A stretch of DNA of 12,979 nucleotides from CAZGXI01 sp964529715 (GTDB lineage: Bacteria > Chloroflexota > Anaerolineae > Aggregatilineales > Ch27): assembly GCA_964529715.1 (NCBI GenBank), contig CAZGXI010000061.1:1-12979 (forward strand). Reading direction: 5' to 3'. The position numbers and the translations under genes are program-made. Positions 1 to 7,620 of this stretch are shown here, piece by piece. Position 1 is the stretch's first letter; every line of letters begins with the position of its first letter. The notes below the pieces were generated by a model that did no database searches, was not told where the DNA came from, and saw only the letters and a program-made list of their open reading frames with translations.

Positions 1-627
1 GTTGGTCGCCAGCAGCGGCACGTGAGCATACTTGCTGTTGGCGATCAACCATTTATTGAGCGTTTCTAGCTGAGGAATGTCGTGCTGCTGGAGTTCCAGG
101 TAGAAATTTTCTGGCCCGAACACGTCCTGATACCACCCGATCAGCCGTTTGATCTCGGCCTCGTCCTTACCTTCTTCCAGCAAACGCGGAATTTCTGCCG
201 CCAGGCATCCGCTGGTCACGATCAGCCCATCGGCGTGTTCTTCCAACATCGCCCGATCCACACGCGGGCGGTAGTAGTAACCCTCAAGCTGCGACCGACT
301 GGCGAGCTTGAGCAGGTTCTGGTAGCCGGTCTGGTTCTTTGCCAGCAGCAACAGGTGATATGGGCGGCTATCTTGCTGGGGATCGCGGTCGGCTACGGTG
401 CGCCGGGCAAGATAGGCTTCCATGCCGATAATCGGCTTAAGGCCGGCCTTTTTGGCCGTGCGATAAAACTCAATGACGCCGAACATGGCCCCGTGATCGG
501 TGACGGCCAGGGCGGGCATCCCCAGGTCTTTCGCCCGTGCGACAATCTGATCGATCCGGCTCAGCCCATCGAGCAGAGAATACTCGGTGTGGACGTGGAG
601 GTGGACAAAATCTGGTTGGTCAGTCAT
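1..627 (-). CDS. dnaE: DNA polymerase III subunit alpha, N-terminal part (PHP domain), cut by window edge
   Basis: This is the 5' portion (209 codons) of the replicative polymerase catalytic subunit; the rest lies beyond the left edge. The translated start has the hallmark bacterial DnaE opening: HLHVHTEYSLLDG at residues 9-21, then AVTDHGAMFGVIEFY, then GMEAYLA. These are the metal-binding motifs of the PHP domain, which in many bacterial DnaE proteins is a 3'-5' proofreading exonuclease or its remnant. The PHP histidines and aspartate are intact (HVH near residue 12, TDH near 43). The ATG at 627 is chosen because the conserved PHP motif begins only a few residues later. The ribosome-binding site is weak (GAAAG about 8 nt upstream). 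The gene is divergent from mutM and has its own promoter at 712-739. The identification is secure; whether it is the DnaE1 or another DnaE type cannot be told from this part. Confidence 0.95.
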   Translation of the reverse strand, partial: MTDQPDFVHLHVHTEYSLLDGLSRIDQIVARAKDLGMPALAVTDHGAMFGVIEFYRTAKKAGLKPIIGMEAYLARRTVADRDPQQDSRPYHLLLLAKNQTGYQNLLKLASRSQLEGYYYRPRVDRAMLEEHADGLIVTSGCLAAEIPRLLEEGKDEAEIKRLIGWYQDVFGPENFYLELQQHDIPQLETLNKWLIANSKYAHVPLLATN

Positions 628-711
628 CAAATGCTTTCAGCCATTAGCCGTCGGTTCGAGGCAATCCGGTGAACTTGGTTAAACTCGTGGAAACAAAACG
701 CCTTCAACGGC

Positions 712-739
712 ATTATAGCATGGGCGTTTTGGCGACCAA
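712..739 (-). promoter_or_regulatory. Predicted sigma-70-type promoter for dnaE
   Basis: Read on the minus strand there is a perfect TATAAT (712-717), preceded by TGC to make an extended -10, and a TTGGTC -35-like hexamer (734-739) with a 16-bp spacer. Transcription would start near 705 and give a leader of about 80 nt before the dnaE ATG. The call rests on consensus matching only. Confidence 0.5.
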
Positions 740-848
740 CAGAATTTTAAGGTTTGCAGGCTTAGGGTTTGGTTTGTGTAGACGAATTGTCTGAATTTTG
801 CTCAAGCCCGCCGCAATGCGACGTATTTTGCTGTACACTAGAGTCACC

Positions 849-1673
849 ATGCCAGAACTTCCTGAAGTGGAGACGGTCGTCCGGGGGTTGCGCGCTCTGC
901 TCGTCGGGCGGACTATCACCAACGTATGGCTAGATTGGCCGAATAGCCTGGTTATGCCGTCGGTAGAAGCATTCACCGTCCGCCTGCCGGGACAGACGAT
1001 CCGGTCGGTAGAGCGTCGCGCCAAATATATCCTGATCGGCCTACACTCCGACACGTTGCTGATCCATCTGAAGATGTCCGGGCGGCTGTATGTAGCTCCC
1101 GTCGGAGCCAGTCGTGAAGCCGACCGCTGGGTTCATTTTCGCTTTTTTCTGGACAACGACCACGAATTACGGTTTTCTGATGCGCGCAAGTTCGGGCGCG
1201 TGTACCTGGTGCCCGACGCAGCCGCTGTCGTCGGGAAATTAGGGCCAGAGCCGCTCGATGATGCCTTCACGCTAGAGGCATTCTGCGCCCGGCTGATACG
1301 GCGACGGGGCGCGATCAAACCGCTACTGCTAAATCAGACCTTCATCGCCGGGATCGGCAATATCTACGCTGATGAGGCCCTGCACCGGGCAGGCATTCAT
1401 CCCCTGCGGCGCGTCGAGAGCCTGAACCCAGAGGAACAGGCCCGACTATATGCGGGCATTCGGGCGGCGTTGGCGGCGGGCATCGCTCACGAAGGGGCCA
1501 GCATCCATTGGTATCGGAAGCCCGACGGCAGCCGAGGCGAATCGCAGGAACATTTCCGGGTCTATGGGCGGGCAGGACACCCCTGCCCAGTCTGCGGCGC
1601 GCCGATTCAGCGGATCGTGGTCGGTCAGCGCGGAACGCACGTTTGCCCGAATTGCCAGAAAATAGTAAAATAA
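849..1673 (+). CDS. mutM: Formamidopyrimidine-DNA glycosylase (Fpg/MutM)
   Basis: This is a base-excision repair enzyme that removes 8-oxoguanine and formamidopyrimidines and nicks the abasic site by beta,delta-elimination. The 274-residue length is normal for the family. The mature N-terminus PELPEVETV supplies the catalytic proline and glutamate. The conserved lysine sits in RRAKY (K59), and the helix-two-turn-helix signature GIGNIYADEALHRAGIHP is at 168-185. The C-terminal zinc finger has Cys246, Cys249, Cys266 and Cys269, with the DNA-contacting arginine at R261. The reading frame stays open upstream to 798, but the ATG at 849 must be the true start because the enzyme uses Pro2 as its nucleophile. 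There is only a weak Shine-Dalgarno (GAG at 841-843). The gene is divergent from dnaE and lies 101 bp upstream of a gene for an unknown membrane-anchored protein on the same strand. Confidence 0.97.
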   Translation: MPELPEVETVVRGLRALLVGRTITNVWLDWPNSLVMPSVEAFTVRLPGQTIRSVERRAKYILIGLHSDTLLIHLKMSGRLYVAPVGASREADRWVHFRFFLDNDHELRFSDARKFGRVYLVPDAAAVVGKLGPEPLDDAFTLEAFCARLIRRRGAIKPLLLNQTFIAGIGNIYADEALHRAGIHPLRRVESLNPEEQARLYAGIRAALAAGIAHEGASIHWYRKPDGSRGESQEHFRVYGRAGHPCPVCGAPIQRIVVGQRGTHVCPNCQKIVK

Positions 1674-1774
1674 GTGTTGTGGATACAGGCAAAAATTGAG
1701 TCTCCTTAACCTTCTATGCTCGTTTTCGGGCTATCCTGTTGAGTAGGAAACTCTGTCCTGAGGGGGATGTGCGG

Positions 1775-2836
1775 ATGGGTATCGACGATTTTCTGCGACA
1801 GATTCCAGGCGGCCTCATCCTCATGACCTGCGGATCGGGCATTTTGCTCGTGGTGATGTGGGGATTCATCTTCTGGCGGCGAGGACAACGTCGCGCGGCC
1901 AGGCCCGAAGCCACACCGTCTGCTGCGCCTGCTGCATCGCCTGAGGAAGCACCCTCGTCTACAGAAGCAGCCAAACCCTCCGGGGATATGCTGCGCAAAA
2001 TCGGCGCTTCTATCCGCAATTTCTTCTTCTACACTGAGGAGGAAAAACAGGCGAAGGCAGCTGCCCAACCCACCGCCTCTACCAGGCCGACGGCCCCCCC
2101 CATCACAGGCGCGCTTCCTACACCAGACAGCAGCCTGACGGAAGCCGTCGAAGTGCTGCGCGTCTGGCGCGACGTGGCGGACGGCTCGCTCCTGATCCAG
2201 ATCGGCAGCGAACGCTACCGCACGCTGGAGGAAATCCGCGCGGCGGGACAGAGTCGCCGCTTCATCGCCACGCTGCGCGAGATGGCCCTTATCGCCAAAG
2301 ACGCCGGGCCGGAAGATGGGCGGGGTGAAGCCGCCCCCAAGCCGCCCCGCCAGACGGCGCCCGCTGCCGCGCCTGTTCCAACGCCAGCCATTCAAACTCC
2401 GCCGCCCGCCGCCGCCCCAGTTGAGCTTCCATCACAACCGCCGCCTATTGCAGCCGAGCCGCCTGCGCCGCCGCCTGTTGCCCAACCTCTCGAAGATAGC
2501 CATCCATCCACCTTACGAAGATCATCGGTTGAGGAAATGGAACCAATCGGCTCGTTCTTCGACAATGTACGGCGCGCCGTCCGGGATCGCGGCAAGGAGA
2601 AATCTGCTGGTCCGGTCGCGGTTAGCATCCCTGACCAGATCGAAGCCTACCTGCAATATCGTCTCGCTCTGACGCCACCGTTTCTGGGCCGCAGCATCCA
2701 CGTGCGGGAAGCGCCAGGCGGGGGTGTGCGGATCGAAGTGGACGGCAAGTTCTATGAAGCCGTCAGCGACATTGAAGATACCAACGTGCGCGACTTCGTC
2801 CGCACAGCGATCCAGGAATGGGAAGACAAACAGTGA
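1775..2836 (+). CDS. Membrane-anchored Pro/Ala-rich protein with two related small domains, function unknown
   Basis: I do not recognise a named family for this 353-residue protein. The ATG at 1775 is preferred because a strong Shine-Dalgarno (GAGGGGG, 1760-1766) lies 8 nt upstream; the frame is open back to 1739. Residues 11-34 form one hydrophobic segment followed by the basic stretch WRRGQRRAAR, so the N-terminus is probably outside and the bulk in the cytoplasm. Residues 41-120 and 183-245 are low-complexity Pro/Ala linkers. Between and after them lie two compact segments, about 121-177 and 285-353, that resemble each other: GSLLIQIGSERYRTLEEI (137-154) aligns with GGVRIEVDGKFYEAVSDI (316-333), each followed by an RxF-containing helix. 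This looks like a duplicated beta-beta-alpha module. The gene may share a transcript with mutM, but the 101-bp gap leaves room for its own promoter. Confidence 0.85.
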   Translation: MGIDDFLRQIPGGLILMTCGSGILLVVMWGFIFWRRGQRRAARPEATPSAAPAASPEEAPSSTEAAKPSGDMLRKIGASIRNFFFYTEEEKQAKAAAQPTASTRPTAPPITGALPTPDSSLTEAVEVLRVWRDVADGSLLIQIGSERYRTLEEIRAAGQSRRFIATLREMALIAKDAGPEDGRGEAAPKPPRQTAPAAAPVPTPAIQTPPPAAAPVELPSQPPPIAAEPPAPPPVAQPLEDSHPSTLRRSSVEEMEPIGSFFDNVRRAVRDRGKEKSAGPVAVSIPDQIEAYLQYRLALTPPFLGRSIHVREAPGGGVRIEVDGKFYEAVSDIEDTNVRDFVRTAIQEWEDKQ

Positions 2837-2883
2837 CCCGCTGAGTTGATCGCCTGGAGCGTGTGATAAAGTGTTGCACGTTC

Positions 2884-2905
2884 GCCAGGGAATGCATTCC
2901 CTGGC
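2884..2905. repeat. Perfect 22-bp palindrome centred on GAATGCATTC
   Basis: The 20-bp core CCAGGGAATGCATTCCCTGG (2885-2904) is exactly self-complementary, and the flanking G2884/C2905 extends it by one pair. It lies in the convergent intergenic region about 50 bp after the membrane-anchored protein gene. It has no T-run after it, so it is not a classic terminator. It looks like a genome-dispersed palindromic repeat, which cannot be verified from one window. Confidence 0.75.
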
Positions 2906-2955
2906 TGCGGGTGTAAAGAAGCAGACTCGGTAGCCTCCCTGCCGGACCCGTTTTC

Positions 2956-2979
2956 AGTCCGCTGAAGTGGACTTTTCTT
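2956..2979 (+). terminator. Probable intrinsic terminator (AGTCC...GGACT hairpin plus T-run)
   Basis: The sequence AGTCCGCTGAAGTGGACT (2956-2973) folds into an 8-bp stem with one G-U pair and a GA loop, and TTTTCTT ends the stretch (2973-2979). It sits 119 bp after the stop of the plus-strand gene in a convergent gap, as expected for its terminator. The same hairpin also resembles the other palindromes in this gap, so it may be a dispersed repeat used as a terminator. Confidence 0.5.
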
Positions 2980-2984
2980 GCGCA

Positions 2985-3006
2985 GCCGGAGACTTGAGTC
3001 CCCGGC
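2985..3006. repeat. Imperfect palindrome GCCGG-AGACT-TG-AGTC-CCCGGC
   Basis: The arms pair over five outer bp (GCCGG/CCGGC) and four inner bp (GACT/AGTC), separated by one A-C mismatch, with a 2-nt loop. It is the third inverted repeat within 123 bp. Read on the minus strand it lies about 43 nt past the stop of the hydrolase gene but has no U-run after it, so any role at the end of that transcript would be in RNA stability or rho-dependent ending. Confidence 0.65.
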
Positions 3007-3048
3007 GTTCCAACGGTGCGAACGCGAAGAGGTCATCGCACGCGCTAA

Positions 3049-3915
3049 CTATTGGGGTCCGGGCAACGGCACCAGCTTACGCCCGCCCTGCGCCGTCTCC
3101 GTCAGGCGCGCGGCAGGAATCTGGGGGTCGTGGGGGAAGATCAGCAGAGCGTCCCGTTCCAATGCCCAGGTCTGCCAGCGGCGCTTGGTTTCCAGCGTCA
3201 CTAACGGTTCAACGTCGTAGGCGGTCATCCAGCCCAATCGCTCAAAGTGTACGGCGTAAGTTGCCATATCGCCAGTGAACAGGGCATGCTGCCCGCCGCT
3301 CTCGAAGCGGACACTCATATGGCCGGGGGTATGCCCCGGCGTTACCACGCCGAACACGCCGGGCGCGAGTTCTTCTTCCCCCGCGTCCAACAGGCGAAGC
3401 TGTCCCGTCTCCGCCAGCGGCGCATAGTTGGCCGCGACATACGTAGCGCGGGTGCGCTCGTTCGGGTGCATAGCGTCCTCGTACTCGCGCCGCTGGACCA
3501 CATACTCGGCGTTGGGAAAGGTCGGCTTCACCTGCCCTGCCTCATCGAAGTGGGTGTTCCCCGCGCAGTGATCGCCGTGCAGATGAGTGTTAATGACCAG
3601 GGTCACGTCCTCAGGCTGCAATCCCAACTGCGCCAGTCCGGCGATCAATCCCAGGCCATTGGAGCGATCCAGCCGCCAGATGGCGCGCATCTTGGGGGTG
3701 AGTCGGTCGCCCATCCCCGTATCGATCACAATGACCTGACTCCCGACGCGCAACACCAGATTGTGCAGCGTCATGGGAATAAGGTTTTCTTCGTCTGGCG
3801 GCAAAATAGGCGCCCACAGAATGCGTGGGACCAATCCGAACGCCCCACCGCCATCGACTCGGGTGATTCCGTCGTTGATCAGATGAATTTCCAGACTGCC
3901 GACACGAAATATCAT
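3049..3915 (-). CDS. Metallo-beta-lactamase-fold hydrolase, lactonase-like subgroup
   Basis: This 288-residue enzyme probably binds two zinc ions in the cytoplasm; no signal peptide is visible. The metal-binding signature THLHGDH is at 110-116 (H111, H113, D115, H116), with further ligands H195 (TPGHTPGH), D216 (FTGDM) and H262 (FPHDP). The beta-strand VIVIDTGMGD (61-70) is typical of the fold. The overall pattern, including a late FPHDP histidine and the length, is like the group holding N-acyl-homoserine lactonases and methyl-parathion-hydrolase-like enzymes. The substrate cannot be assigned. The start is fixed by an ATGA overlap with the adenosine deaminase stop (3912-3915) and by AGGTGAG about 8 nt upstream, so translation is probably coupled. 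It is the last gene of the long minus-strand string and faces the palindrome cluster. Confidence 0.88.
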   Translation of the reverse strand: MIFRVGSLEIHLINDGITRVDGGGAFGLVPRILWAPILPPDEENLIPMTLHNLVLRVGSQVIVIDTGMGDRLTPKMRAIWRLDRSNGLGLIAGLAQLGLQPEDVTLVINTHLHGDHCAGNTHFDEAGQVKPTFPNAEYVVQRREYEDAMHPNERTRATYVAANYAPLAETGQLRLLDAGEEELAPGVFGVVTPGHTPGHMSVRFESGGQHALFTGDMATYAVHFERLGWMTAYDVEPLVTLETKRRWQTWALERDALLIFPHDPQIPAARLTETAQGGRKLVPLPGPQ

Positions 3916-5006
3916 ACTCTGCTCACCTGGGAAGATCGATCATCGCCTCGCACAGTAGGGCAGCCGCCCAGCCCCATCTCCCGGCAGATCGCGGCCCGCA
4001 GGGTGGACTTTTGATCGGCAGGTAAAAAGGCAGCATCGACGGCCTTTAACACATGCTGCTGGAGCGCCTCGAACGAAAAATGAAACGTCCGCGCCGCCAC
4101 CATAAACTCGTCGCTCAAGACAATATTGCTGATCGTCGGATCGTCGGTGTTGATCGTGGTTTTCAACCCCAGGTAATACATATCGATCAGCGGATGGTGG
4201 CGGATGTTAGAAACCACCCCACTCTGGACATTGCTGGTCGGGCAGACCTCAAAGATAACCCCGCGCTCGCGCGCCAGAGCCACCACGCGCGAGTCTTCGA
4301 CCACACGCACGCCGTGCCCGATCCGGTCTGCCCCCATATGCTCGATAGCGTCGCGGACGTTGGCCGATCCCTGCCATTCGCCTGCATGAACCGTGATCCC
4401 CAACCCGGCCTGTTTGCCTTCAAAGAACATCGGGCCGAACGGACGGGCCGGAAAGCCGGTCTCGCGTCCGGCCAGGTCCAGCCCGACCACGCCTTTATCG
4501 CGGGCCGCCAGCGCCGCATCCAACGCCCGCAAGGCCAGTTCGGGACTCTCGTGGCGGTTCATCGAGACGATCAACCGAACCATGATGCCATACTCACGGC
4601 CCGCCTGTTGGGCCGTCTCGCACACCCACGCGATCACGTCCGCAATCGAGCAATGGATCTGGTTCGCCAGGGTTGAAGGGGTGAAGCGCAGCTCCAAATA
4701 GCGCACGTTATCCGCCGCCGCGTCCGCAATCACCTCGGCAGTAATGCGGCGGATGATCTCCGGCGAACGATAAAACTGACGCAGCACACTGAACTTACCC
4801 AGGAACAGGTCCAGGTTGCGCGGATCGTTCGCCATCATCTGCACATAAGGCCGCAAGCCATCGACCTCGTAACTGGGCAGGGGAATACGATATTCGCGGG
4901 CGATTTCCACCAATGTCTGGAGGCGGATCGACCCTTCCAGGTGGCGATGCAGTTCCACCTTAGGCATGGCGGCAACCTGACGGCGGAGGCTACGTTCAGG
5001 CATCAT
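3912..5006 (-). CDS. add: Adenosine deaminase
   Basis: This zinc enzyme of the amidohydrolase superfamily deaminates adenosine (and usually deoxyadenosine) to inosine in purine salvage. The frame gives 364 residues from ATG 5006, close to the usual length of about 340. Signature motifs are in order: ELHRHLEGS at 18-26 (metal ligands H20, H22), ITVHAGE at 204-210 (H207 and the catalytic E210), RIGHGVRV at 228-235 (H231), CPTSN at 255-259, and INTDDP at 285-290 (D288, D289). The adjacent ATGs at 5006 and 5003 are both possible; AAAGG lies 10 nt upstream of the first. A third start, MPKVELH at residue 14, would also give a complete enzyme. The start lies inside the kinase gene (11-nt overlap), implying coupling. 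The pattern favours true adenosine deaminase, but adenine or aminodeoxyfutalosine deaminase cannot be fully excluded. Confidence 0.92.
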   Translation of the reverse strand: MMPERSLRRQVAAMPKVELHRHLEGSIRLQTLVEIAREYRIPLPSYEVDGLRPYVQMMANDPRNLDLFLGKFSVLRQFYRSPEIIRRITAEVIADAAADNVRYLELRFTPSTLANQIHCSIADVIAWVCETAQQAGREYGIMVRLIVSMNRHESPELALRALDAALAARDKGVVGLDLAGRETGFPARPFGPMFFEGKQAGLGITVHAGEWQGSANVRDAIEHMGADRIGHGVRVVEDSRVVALARERGVIFEVCPTSNVQSGVVSNIRHHPLIDMYYLGLKTTINTDDPTISNIVLSDEFMVAARTFHFSFEALQQHVLKAVDAAFLPADQKSTLRAAICREMGLGGCPTVRGDDRSSQVSRV

Positions 5007-7272
5007 GCGAAGCCGGCCTTTCGAGAACCGCCAGGGTAAAGGTGAACACGCTCCCTTTCCCACGCTCGCTTTCGACCCAGATACGCCCGCCATGCGCCTC
5101 CACGATGTTTCGCACTAACGCCAGACCGATCCCCGATCCCTCCTGCGGCAGGCGAACCGGGTCTTTGACCTGGTAGAACCGCTCAAAGATACGTTCCAGA
5201 TGTTTCCGTTCAATGCCGATACCGGTATCAATGACTGAAATTTCGACCTCTCCTCCCGTCGGATAGTAGCGGCGGCGGGTGCGCAGGGAGACCGAACCGC
5301 CTTCCGGTGTGAATTTCACGGCGTTACCCAGCAGATTATCCAACGCCTGGTTCAGCCGGTTACGGTCGCCACGCACCCATATCTCGCCCGGCGCCAGGTC
5401 GAGTTCAAAGGTAAGCGCCTCCGAGCCGCGAAATAGCTGCGCCGAAACCATCGCCTGGCGCGCCAGGGCATTGATCTCCACATCCTCGATTCGGAGGGTA
5501 CTGGGGCCGATCTGCTCCAGCGAAACCATATCTTTAATTAGGCGCTCAATCACATCCGCTTTGTCGGCGATAATGCCCAGGACTTCGGCCTGCTGCGCTG
5601 TAATCGGGCCGAACTCGGACTCGCGCATCAGCGCGGTATAGCCCTTGATGTAAGTCAACGGGTTGCGCAGTTCATGCGAAAGGTTTTGCGTCAATTCGTT
5701 GCGCAATTTTTCCAGGTTATGCAGTTCCACATTGGCGTCGGCAAGCTGGCGGGTGCGTTCGCTCTGTTCGCGGTACAAGCGCGCATTATCCAGCGCGGCA
5801 GCCACCTGAGAAGCGGCAATCGTCAGAATACGCTCGTGGTCCGGCGAAAAAGCATGCGGCTGAACGCTATCCAGGTTCAGAGAGCCGATTACGCGGTTCT
5901 GCAGAGCAATGGGCACCGCCAGCAGGCTGCGCACTTCATTGTCGAAGATCAGCACATCCTCGGCCTGAGTATCAGGTACGTAGATCGGCTTGCCCGTCGC
6001 CACGACCTGCCCGGCGACCCCTTCTCCCACGCGAAAATGGGCGGCCTGCTGCCAGGGAGTCTTGACTCCTACCGCCGCCTTGATCTCTAATTCCTCACCC
6101 GGTTCATCGAGCAGAGCAATCACGCAGGCGCGGCAATGAAAGATATCGCGCAGCGTGCGGACGACCGTCTGCAAGATGGCCTCGCTGTCAAGCTGGCCGG
6201 TTACGTGTTGGGCCAGGCTATATAGCGCGGAGACCTCCTCGTAGCGACGCAGCATGTCGGCGCGATAGTGGGCGTTCTCCAGGGCAGTCGCCATCTGATC
6301 GACAATCAGGCTGAGGGTGGTCCGTTCGTTCTGGCGAAACAGATGCCGCTCCCGATAGAGCAGCAATAACAGCCCATATTGCCGACCGCTGCGCCGGACC
6401 GGATATACAGCTGCTGAGGCTGGCGGCTCAGAAAAACCGCCCGCCGCAACAAAATCCCCGTCTACATCGTTCAGGACCAGTGGCGCATCACGCTCTCCGA
6501 CCAACGTCGCCAGGCCCTCCGGCAGCGGATCGCCACATCCGGCGACAGCATTCCCCTCGACGCAGCCGAGGACATAATGTAAACTGCCCGCTTCCCCCAG
6601 GCACAGGTAAAAACGCACCTCGTCCGGCCTGAATAGATGTTGCACCGCCTGGGTGACAATCTCGGCAATCACCTGAGGCTCAGGCACTGAAGCCAGTTGC
6701 AGCGCCATATTTTGCAACGCCGCAAGGACGTTCAACAGAATGTTTGCCTCAGTGTACAGGCGCGCGTTGCGAATGGCGATGGCAGCCTGGCCGGCAATAG
6801 CATTGAGCAGCCACAGGTCCTCCGCTGTGTAAGCGTCCGGCTTGACGCTTTGTACCGACATCGCACCGACCACTTCATCCTGTGCGATCAACGGCACAAG
6901 CAACAACGAAAGCATCGGGCAGCCATAAACGACTCTGGATGCCGGGAGTGGATCGCGCTCAAGATTGCCGATAGACAGGCTTTGTCGATTCGCCAACACC
7001 CAGCCGATCAATCCTTCATTCATTCCCTGGGTGAAAGGCGTTCCTTGAACAGGCTGACCACCGTCGATCAATTCGCGCATCTCGACGATCCTGGCTTCAG
7101 AATCGTACAGCGCAATGTAGAAACTGTCGGCAGGCAGCAGCGCCATGACGCGCTCCCGGACCGTCGCCAGCACATCGTCGAGGTCCAGGCGGGCAACAGC
7201 GAGGCTGATCGCGTGCAGAGCATTCAGCAGCGAAAGACGACGGTCTACAGAGAACGATTCGGCTTCAGCCAT
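4996..7272 (-). CDS. Sensor histidine kinase with three GAF domains
   Basis: This 758-residue kinase has no transmembrane segment and so is probably cytosolic. GAF-like domains span about 15-172, 176-336 and 346-500, each ending in the typical A-x-x-NA-(R/H)-(L/Y)Y helix. A coiled-coil linker (500-525) leads into the dimerisation domain with the phospho-acceptor motif LSHELRNPL, H533. The ATPase domain (about 630-750) has the N box NQALDNLLGNAVKF (N650), G1 box DTGIGI (682-687), F box FERFYQ and G2 box GSGIGLAL (712-719), so the kinase should be active. The second GAF is the most divergent and carries cysteines at 224, 237 and 246. Ligands are unknown; GAF domains can bind cyclic nucleotides, bilins, haem or act in dimers. 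No response regulator is encoded nearby. It follows two small membrane-protein genes by 24 nt and overlaps the adenosine deaminase start. Its own Shine-Dalgarno is weak (GGGG about 11 nt upstream). Confidence 0.93.
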   Translation of the reverse strand: MAEAESFSVDRRLSLLNALHAISLAVARLDLDDVLATVRERVMALLPADSFYIALYDSEARIVEMRELIDGGQPVQGTPFTQGMNEGLIGWVLANRQSLSIGNLERDPLPASRVVYGCPMLSLLLVPLIAQDEVVGAMSVQSVKPDAYTAEDLWLLNAIAGQAAIAIRNARLYTEANILLNVLAALQNMALQLASVPEPQVIAEIVTQAVQHLFRPDEVRFYLCLGEAGSLHYVLGCVEGNAVAGCGDPLPEGLATLVGERDAPLVLNDVDGDFVAAGGFSEPPASAAVYPVRRSGRQYGLLLLLYRERHLFRQNERTTLSLIVDQMATALENAHYRADMLRRYEEVSALYSLAQHVTGQLDSEAILQTVVRTLRDIFHCRACVIALLDEPGEELEIKAAVGVKTPWQQAAHFRVGEGVAGQVVATGKPIYVPDTQAEDVLIFDNEVRSLLAVPIALQNRVIGSLNLDSVQPHAFSPDHERILTIAASQVAAALDNARLYREQSERTRQLADANVELHNLEKLRNELTQNLSHELRNPLTYIKGYTALMRESEFGPITAQQAEVLGIIADKADVIERLIKDMVSLEQIGPSTLRIEDVEINALARQAMVSAQLFRGSEALTFELDLAPGEIWVRGDRNRLNQALDNLLGNAVKFTPEGGSVSLRTRRRYYPTGGEVEISVIDTGIGIERKHLERIFERFYQVKDPVRLPQEGSGIGLALVRNIVEAHGGRIWVESERGKGSVFTFTLAVLERPASHDA

Positions 7273-7296
7273 CCCGGTTTACCCCACACGGTCGGC

Positions 7297-7605
7297 TCAA
7301 CGTCCGCGCTCGCCAAACAACCAGCTCCAGTAACGCCAGGCAACGACCACCCCAATCGTGACTCCCAAAGCGAACGTCACCGTACAGAACAGAGCAAGCC
7401 CCTCGTCTGGGCCGGCGCTGGCCCCCAGTACCCGCGTTACACTACTGACCCCCACCAAAACGGCTGCCACATAAAACCAACGATAATAAGCCGGCATCTT
7501 GGTCACGGCCCCCAGACGCTGGCTAAGCAACCCCACAATCACCAAACTCACACTGACAGCCGCTGGGCCAGTGGCGCTGAGAAGCGCCAGCAAGGCTTCG
7601 CTCAT
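7297..7605 (-). CDS. Small three-helix membrane protein, function unknown
   Basis: This 102-residue protein has three predicted membrane helices at about 13-28, 43-62 and 70-92, with a short basic loop after the first (SQRLGAVTK) and an aromatic end (AWRYWSWLF). It has no recognised domain. It resembles its upstream neighbour: YRWFYVAAVLVGVSS (41-55) lines up with YRFFVLPMVIFGLAS (42-56) of the other protein, and the helix spacing matches. It lies 15 nt after that neighbour and 24 nt before the histidine kinase. A role as a membrane partner for the soluble kinase or for the KaiC-like ATPase is a guess from position only. Confidence 0.75.
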   Translation of the reverse strand: MSEALLALLSATGPAAVSVSLVIVGLLSQRLGAVTKMPAYYRWFYVAAVLVGVSSVTRVLGASAGPDEGLALFCTVTFALGVTIGVVVAWRYWSWLFGERGR

Positions 7606-7620
7606 CCCACTCCCCCATTG

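Noticed and set aside
82..672. A 196-codon open frame on the plus strand at the left edge
   Set aside because: The opposite strand encodes an unmistakable DnaE PHP domain, so this frame is its shadow.
779..792. AGAC-N5-GTCT inverted repeat between dnaE and mutM as a repressor operator
   Set aside because: Four-bp arms are expected by chance, and it matches no operator I can name with confidence.
834..839. TACACT as a -10 box for a leaderless mutM transcript
   Set aside because: No -35 or TGn extension is at the right distance, and a weak Shine-Dalgarno just before the ATG argues against a leaderless start. The mutM promoter remains unidentified.
1696..1720. TTGAGT ... TATGCT as a promoter for the membrane-anchored protein gene
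   Set aside because: The spacer is only 13 bp, too short for a sigma-70 promoter.
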